Assembly: GCA_001781275.1 (NCBI GenBank)
Contig: MFLH01000028.1
Span: forward strand, 1-6,118
Reading direction: 5' to 3'
DNA: 6,118 bases
DNA from: Candidatus Kaiserbacteria bacterium RIFCSPHIGHO2_02_FULL_54_11b
GTDB taxonomy: Bacteria; Patescibacteriota; Minisyncoccia; Phycocordibacterales; UBA2100
Part shown: positions 4,355 through 6,118 of the stretch, in pieces
Layout: each line of letters opens with the position of its first letter
Position numbering within the stretch: position 1 is the stretch's first letter
Position numbers and translations under genes: made by a program
Notes under the pieces: model-generated
The model's database searches: none
What the model was told of the DNA's origin: nothing
Seen by the model: only the letters and a program-made list of their open reading frames with translations

Positions 4355-4371
4355 GCACTACAATATCAGAT

Positions 4372-5838
4372 ATGGAAACAAAGCTCGCGGTCCCCAAAGA
4401 AGTGCGCGAAGTGTCAGATGCGCTCCAAGCAGCCGGATTCGAGGCATACCTCGTCGGTGGATGCGTGCGCGACCTCATCGTGGGCCGCGAGCCGAAGGAT
4501 TGGGATATCACAACCAACGCAACTCCTGAGAAGATCCAAGCCCTCTTCGAAGATACATTCTACGAGAACGAATACGGAACCGTCGGAGTTGTCACGAAAT
4601 CAGACGACCCAAAGCTCAAGGTCATCGAGGTGACGCCCTATCGCACGGAAGGAAAGTACGCGGACGCACGACATCCCGATGCGGTGCATTTCAGCGACAG
4701 CCTCTCAGACGATCTCGAGCGCCGTGATTTCACGATCAATGCGATCGCATATGATCCAGCGAGCTCCGTGCTCGTCGATGAGCACGGCGGGCGGGAGGAT
4801 ATCGCCTCCAAACGCATCAAGACCGTGGGAAATCCCCACGAGCGATTCGAGGAGGATGCGCTGCGCATGCTGCGCGCAGTGCGCATTGCAGCCGAGCTCG
4901 ATTTCGTCATTGATGCGCAGACCGCCGAGGGAATTGCCGCCCAAGCAACACAACTGGAGAAAATTTCCCGCGAACGCGTACGTGATGAGCTTATCCGCAT
5001 CGTGCAAAGTCCGCGTCCGATGCAAGCTCTGTACATAGCGCAGAAGCTCGGTATTTTGAAATACGTCATTCCTGAATTGGAGGAGGGAATCGGTTGCGCT
5101 CAGAACCAGGCACACTCTTTCGATGTGTTCGAGCACTTGATGCGAAGCCTCCAGCACGCTGCAGACAAGGAGTGGCCCCTTGATGTGCGCATCGCAGCCC
5201 TTTTGCACGATGTGGGTAAGCCCGCAACCCGTGTCTGGTCCGACGAGAAAAAAGACTGGACCTTCCATGGCCACGATGTGGTCTCGGCCCGCATGACGAA
5301 AAAGATCCTCAACAATCTCAAGTTCCCGAAAGAGACGACCGACAAAGTGGCAACTTTGGTCCGCACGCACATGTTTTTCTCGGATCCGGAAGTCGTCACG
5401 CTTTCCGCGGTGCGCAGAGTCATTGCACGCGTCGGCAGAGACAACATCAATGACCTTTTAAATCTGCGTGTATGCGATCGCATCGGTACCGGCCGACCAA
5501 AGGCTCACCCTTTCCGCTTGCGCAAATATATGTCGATGGTTGATGAGGCGATGCGCGACCCGGTTTCCGTCGGAATGCTGAAGATAGATGGCACGAAGCT
5601 GATCGAACTCGGAGAGAAGCCCAGCCCTCGTATCGGCTGGATACTGCATGCGCTTCTCGAAGAAGTACTTGATGACCCTGCGAAAAATACCCATGAATAC
5701 ATGGAAAAGAGGGCGGGTGAACTTATGAAGCTGGACGATAAAGAGCTCCGTCTGCTCGGGGAGGCCGGTAAGGACCGCCGCGAGGAGGAGGATGCTGCGG
5801 CGATCGAAGAATTAAGGAAAAAACACCACGTCAACTAA
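4372..5838 (+). CDS. cca: CCA-adding tRNA nucleotidyltransferase with HD domain
   Basis: This enzyme adds or repairs the 3' CCA of tRNAs from CTP and ATP. The class II nucleotidyltransferase head has GGCVRD (29-34) and the metal-binding DWD (Asp43, Asp45), then RRDFTINAIAYDP (118-129). The neck region has EDALRMLRAVRIAAELDF (161-178) and ERVRDEL (201-207), typical of the bacterial CCA/poly(A) polymerase family. An HD phosphohydrolase domain follows, with HSFDVFEH (248-255), the HD pair His279-Asp280 and FHGHD (298-302). Length (488) suits HD-containing CCA enzymes. The last 20 residues are charged (EEEDAAAIEELRKKHH). The enzyme is needed here: three of the four tRNA genes in view lack CCA. 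A poly(A) polymerase cannot be strictly excluded from sequence, but the lack of encoded CCA favours a CCA enzyme. Confidence 0.93.
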   Translation: METKLAVPKEVREVSDALQAAGFEAYLVGGCVRDLIVGREPKDWDITTNATPEKIQALFEDTFYENEYGTVGVVTKSDDPKLKVIEVTPYRTEGKYADARHPDAVHFSDSLSDDLERRDFTINAIAYDPASSVLVDEHGGREDIASKRIKTVGNPHERFEEDALRMLRAVRIAAELDFVIDAQTAEGIAAQATQLEKISRERVRDELIRIVQSPRPMQALYIAQKLGILKYVIPELEEGIGCAQNQAHSFDVFEHLMRSLQHAADKEWPLDVRIAALLHDVGKPATRVWSDEKKDWTFHGHDVVSARMTKKILNNLKFPKETTDKVATLVRTHMFFSDPEVVTLSAVRRVIARVGRDNINDLLNLRVCDRIGTGRPKAHPFRLRKYMSMVDEAMRDPVSVGMLKIDGTKLIELGEKPSPRIGWILHALLEEVLDDPAKNTHEYMEKRAGELMKLDDKELRLLGEAGKDRREEEDAAAIEELRKKHHVN

Positions 5839-5860
5839 CGAACAAAAAAGGAACGTGAAC

Positions 5861-5957
5861 GGAAAATAGGCCTTTTGCCGTGTCTCGCAGCGCGACGGCG
5901 CGAGAGGCAGCGCTGCCGCAACAGCGGCAGATAGCGACGGCAAAGGGTCTGTTTTCC
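5861..5957 (+). ncRNA. Candidate structured RNA: 21-bp stem with two inner hairpins
   Basis: Positions 5861-5881 pair without interruption with 5937-5957. Within the enclosed loop, TCTCGC (5883-5888) pairs with GCGAGA (5900-5905), and CTGCCGC (5913-5919) pairs with GCGGCAG (5924-5930) over an AACA loop, giving a three-way junction. Three of the 21 stem pairs are G-U on the plus strand (5867-5951, 5870-5948, 5873-5945); on the minus strand they would be A-C mismatches. This favours a plus-strand RNA. It starts 22 bp after the cca stop codon, so it may be a processed 3' UTR, a separate small RNA, or the remains of a palindromic mobile element. I do not recognise a known RNA family, and no coding frame explains it. 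Confidence 0.5.
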
Positions 5958-5974
5958 GAGAACTGTACAAAGAA

Positions 5975-6033
5975 AAAGCCGCCTCACCTGGCCACCCGTT
6001 TCTATTTTTAGGTGGCCGCCGTGAAGCGGCTTT
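5975..6033 (+). terminator. Long hairpin, possible terminator
   Basis: AAAGCCGC (5975-5982) pairs with GCGGCTTT (6026-6033), TCAC (5984-5987) with GTGA (6021-6024), and GGCCACC (5990-5996) with GGTGGCC (6011-6017), over a 14-nt U-rich loop, with small internal mismatches. Only TTT follows, so termination would be modest; A-rich sequence on the other side would allow it to act on either strand. It could equally be the 3' domain of the RNA candidate just upstream. No gene is supported anywhere in 5839-6118. Confidence 0.5.
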
Positions 6034-6112
6034 AGCGTTTGTCTCCGTTCCTCCAAAAGAACTTGAGCAATTTCGACAAATACATTTGCATCCAATCGGT
6101 GCAGAGGCACCG

Positions 6113-6118
6113 TATAAT
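6113..6118 (+). promoter_or_regulatory. -10 box at the right edge
   Basis: A perfect TATAAT is the last sequence in the window. By the pattern of the other genes here, a plus-strand gene would be expected to start within about 5-20 nt beyond the edge. No good -35 box is seen at 16-18 bp. Confidence 0.35.

Noticed and set aside
4705..5370. 221-codon minus-strand frame opposite cca
   Set aside because: It is a shadow of the cca gene, whose family motifs are unambiguous on the plus strand.
5835..6110. 91-codon minus-strand reading frame after cca
   Set aside because: It runs straight through the 21-bp-stem structure and the second hairpin, starts at the window edge and has Arg-rich low-complexity sequence. 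The folded structures explain the region better.

Overview
The window looks like chromosomal DNA from a small-genome bacterium, most likely of the Candidatus Patescibacteria/CPR type (Parcubacteria-like). This is inference. It rests on short genes scattered among single tRNA genes, a tiny GIY-YIG protein of the kind common in that group, three of four tRNA genes without encoded CCA, and the lack of any Shine-Dalgarno motif before the five protein genes. Instead, -10-like hexamers sit only 5 to 17 nt before the start codons. The standard bacterial code fits: all stops are TAG or TAA.

Layout. 36-109: tRNA-Gly(UCC), minus. 207-1397: membrane-anchored trypsin-like serine protease, plus. 1426-1681: a rearranged proline-tRNA locus with two 46-bp hairpin repeats, an intact tRNA-Pro(UGG) inside a perfect 22-bp inverted repeat, and outside that the two halves of what appears to be one tRNA-Pro(GGG) gene. 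1827-2228: YraN/UPF0102 protein, minus. 2229-2644: a non-coding, partly AT-rich stretch with a perfect DnaA box, several weaker ones and one parS-like palindrome; two more parS-like palindromes lie inside yraN. I treat this as a candidate, unproven replication-origin/centromere region. 2645-3652: a signal-peptide protein with a beta-rich-looking outer domain, a proline-rich linker and three C-terminal membrane helices. 3771-3841: tRNA-Gly(GCC), plus. 3842-3975: palindromic repeats. 3976-4212: small GIY-YIG protein. 4269-4340: tRNA-Arg(UCG), minus. 4372-5838: CCA-adding tRNA nucleotidyltransferase with an HD domain. 5839-6118: no protein gene, but a striking 97-nt three-stem structure, a second long hairpin and a terminal TATAAT box.

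How the parts relate. Most genes look singly transcribed rather than in operons. The functional theme is tRNA supply: four tRNA genes, three of which need CCA added after transcription, plus the enzyme that adds it. The two envelope proteins (protease and multi-pass membrane protein) have no obvious link to each other. The most unusual parts are the nested/split proline tRNA locus, the folded RNA candidate downstream of cca, and the DnaA-box/parS-like region around yraN.
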